This document shows positions 4,856 through 5,664 of a stretch of DNA of 5,664 nt, piece after piece. The stretch lies in assembly GCA_900757695.1 (NCBI GenBank), contig CAAEOU010000247.1, positions 1 to 5,664 of the forward strand, in the 5' to 3' direction. Positions within the stretch are counted from its first letter, which is position 1; the number at the start of each line of letters is the position of its first letter. This stretch comes from an uncultured Oscillospiraceae bacterium. GTDB lineage: Bacteria; Bacillota_A; Clostridia; Oscillospirales; Oscillospiraceae. The notes beneath the pieces are model-generated. The model made no database searches and was not told the origin of the DNA. It saw only the letters and a list, made by a program, of their open reading frames with translations. Both the position numbers and the translations under genes were made by a program.

Positions 4856-5664
4856 ATCGATATTCTTGGAACCATGGGCTTTGATACCACTCCGGTCTTG
4901 TGGTGATGGTCATTTCCTTGCCAGTGATGGGGTGTGGGAATGTCATCTCAACGCAGGTCAGACATTGGGTGAAGAGCCCCATGGAATCAGAATACAGAAG
5001 GGATTCCTCGGAATGGTACACGGGATCCCCTAGCAGGGGAGCGCCGGAGGCCATGGCATGAAGACGAATTTGATGCGTGCGGCCGGTCAGCGGGTGAAAC
5101 GCATAGAGATTCCAGCAGGGGGTTTCCAGTAAAAGCTCATAGGCGGTGCGGGCGGGCTGGCCGTCTTCCCGAATGGTGCGCCAGAGGGAGGATTCGTTGA
5201 CCCGGTCAATGGGCAGGTCGATTACCCCATTCTTTTCGGGCAGTGCGCCATAGGTGGGGGCCAAATAGGTTTTATGGATCTGCGCTTTTTCCATGGATTC
5301 TGTGAGAATGCTTTTCACATAGCCGTTTTTGGCGAAAATGGTTACACCGGTGGTATCCCGATCCAGCCGGTTCACCGGGTGGACGGTGCCGCTTCCTAGA
5401 TAGGCCAACAGACCGTTGGATAATGTGCCGGTGTTCCTGGTGGCGGAGGGGTGGATGATGATCCCTACGGGCTTGTGGAGTGCGATCAGCGCTTCGTCCT
5501 CATAGAGAATATGCAGTTCCATGGCTTCCGGCGGAAAGTCGGCCTGCTCCTCGGGCAAGGTCAGAGTGATCCGGTCGCCTGCAGAGACAATATGATTGGT
5601 ATAAGCCATTTGGCCGTTGACTTGAAAGATGGTCTGGTATTTCAGACGCTTGATCAGCCCGGCG
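4854..5664 (-). CDS. RluA-family RNA pseudouridine synthase (5' partial)
   Basis: The enzyme isomerises specific uridines of rRNA (or tRNA) to pseudouridine. The frame stays open to the end of the window, so the ATG at 5609 is internal: the 18 codons before it (AGLIKRLKYQTIFQVNGQ) join MAYTNHIVSAGDRITL to give most of an S4-like RNA-binding domain. 269 residues are visible; the first few tens are missing. The catalytic region reads VNRLDRDTTGVTIFAKN, with the catalytic Asp at bases 5361-5363. The family's usual HRLD has Asn for His, a variant I believe is common in Firmicutes members. Other hallmarks are LIALHKPVGIIIHPS, HKTYLA, and LTGRTHQIRLHAMASGAPLLGDPVY. Which rRNA site it modifies (RluD-like or other) cannot be read from the sequence, so no symbol is given. 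It ends against the HTH gene, separated only by the shared terminator. Confidence 0.95.
   Translation of the reverse strand, partial: AGLIKRLKYQTIFQVNGQMAYTNHIVSAGDRITLTLPEEQADFPPEAMELHILYEDEALIALHKPVGIIIHPSATRNTGTLSNGLLAYLGSGTVHPVNRLDRDTTGVTIFAKNGYVKSILTESMEKAQIHKTYLAPTYGALPEKNGVIDLPIDRVNESSLWRTIREDGQPARTAYELLLETPCWNLYAFHPLTGRTHQIRLHAMASGAPLLGDPVYHSEESLLYSDSMGLFTQCLTCVEMTFPHPITGKEMTITTRPEWYQSPWFQEYR

Noticed and set aside
4824..5033. + strand frame of 69 codons beginning in the second hairpin
   Set aside because: Shadow of the RluA-family gene; its start lies inside a terminator stem.
5361..5372. Asn in place of His in the HRLD motif of the pseudouridine synthase as a loss of activity
   Set aside because: The catalytic Asp and following DTTG are intact, and NRLD is, as far as I know, a normal variant in Firmicutes members.
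5607..5609. ATG as the start of the pseudouridine synthase
   Set aside because: The frame continues upstream to the window edge with clear S4-domain sequence, so the gene is simply cut off.

Overview
The window (5,664 bp, moderate GC, strong GGAGG-type ribosome binding sites, very tight gene packing) looks like a chromosome segment from a low-GC-lineage Gram-positive bacterium of class Clostridia, probably a gut Oscillospiraceae/Ruminococcaceae-type organism. That placement is inferred from the MurT/GatD pair, the protein character of the genes and their codon use, not from a marker gene.

Region 1 (1-4171, + strand) is a compact run of four genes that reads as one operon: murT (5' end outside the window, opening inside its ATP-binding P-loop), gatD, a DUF2804-family gene, and a membrane-anchored YkuD (L,D-transpeptidase-like) gene. 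Junctions are 2 bp, a 20-bp overlap, and 4 bp, so translational coupling is likely. MurT and GatD together amidate the D-Glu of the lipid II stem peptide to D-isoglutamine in the cytoplasm. The fourth gene would act outside the membrane on the wall that this precursor builds, but its YkuD domain has lost the residues needed for catalysis (SHGC reads SGGS). The run ends at a strong hairpin terminator at about 4191-4229.

Region 2 (about 4230-4818) is a miniature divergent module: a 66-residue helical protein of unknown function on the - strand and an 86-residue XRE-type HTH regulator on the + strand. They share a 119-bp intergenic region with a perfect inverted repeat (ATTGACC-N8-GGTCAAT) and a second inverted copy of TTGACCAGTAT, which are good candidate operators for the HTH protein. 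The module is bracketed by two almost identical terminator hairpins in direct orientation (4191-4226 and 4818-4853).

Region 3 (4854-5664, - strand) is an RluA-family pseudouridine synthase that converges on the HTH gene. Its 5' end lies beyond the window, and the visible upstream frame encodes the rest of an S4-like RNA-binding domain.

The most interesting items are the catalytic-residue-less YkuD protein in a lipid II amidation operon, the undescribed DUF2804 partner in the same operon, and the hairpin-bracketed HTH/small-protein module with its operator-like repeats. No rRNA, tRNA, CRISPR array or recognisable insertion sequence was seen.
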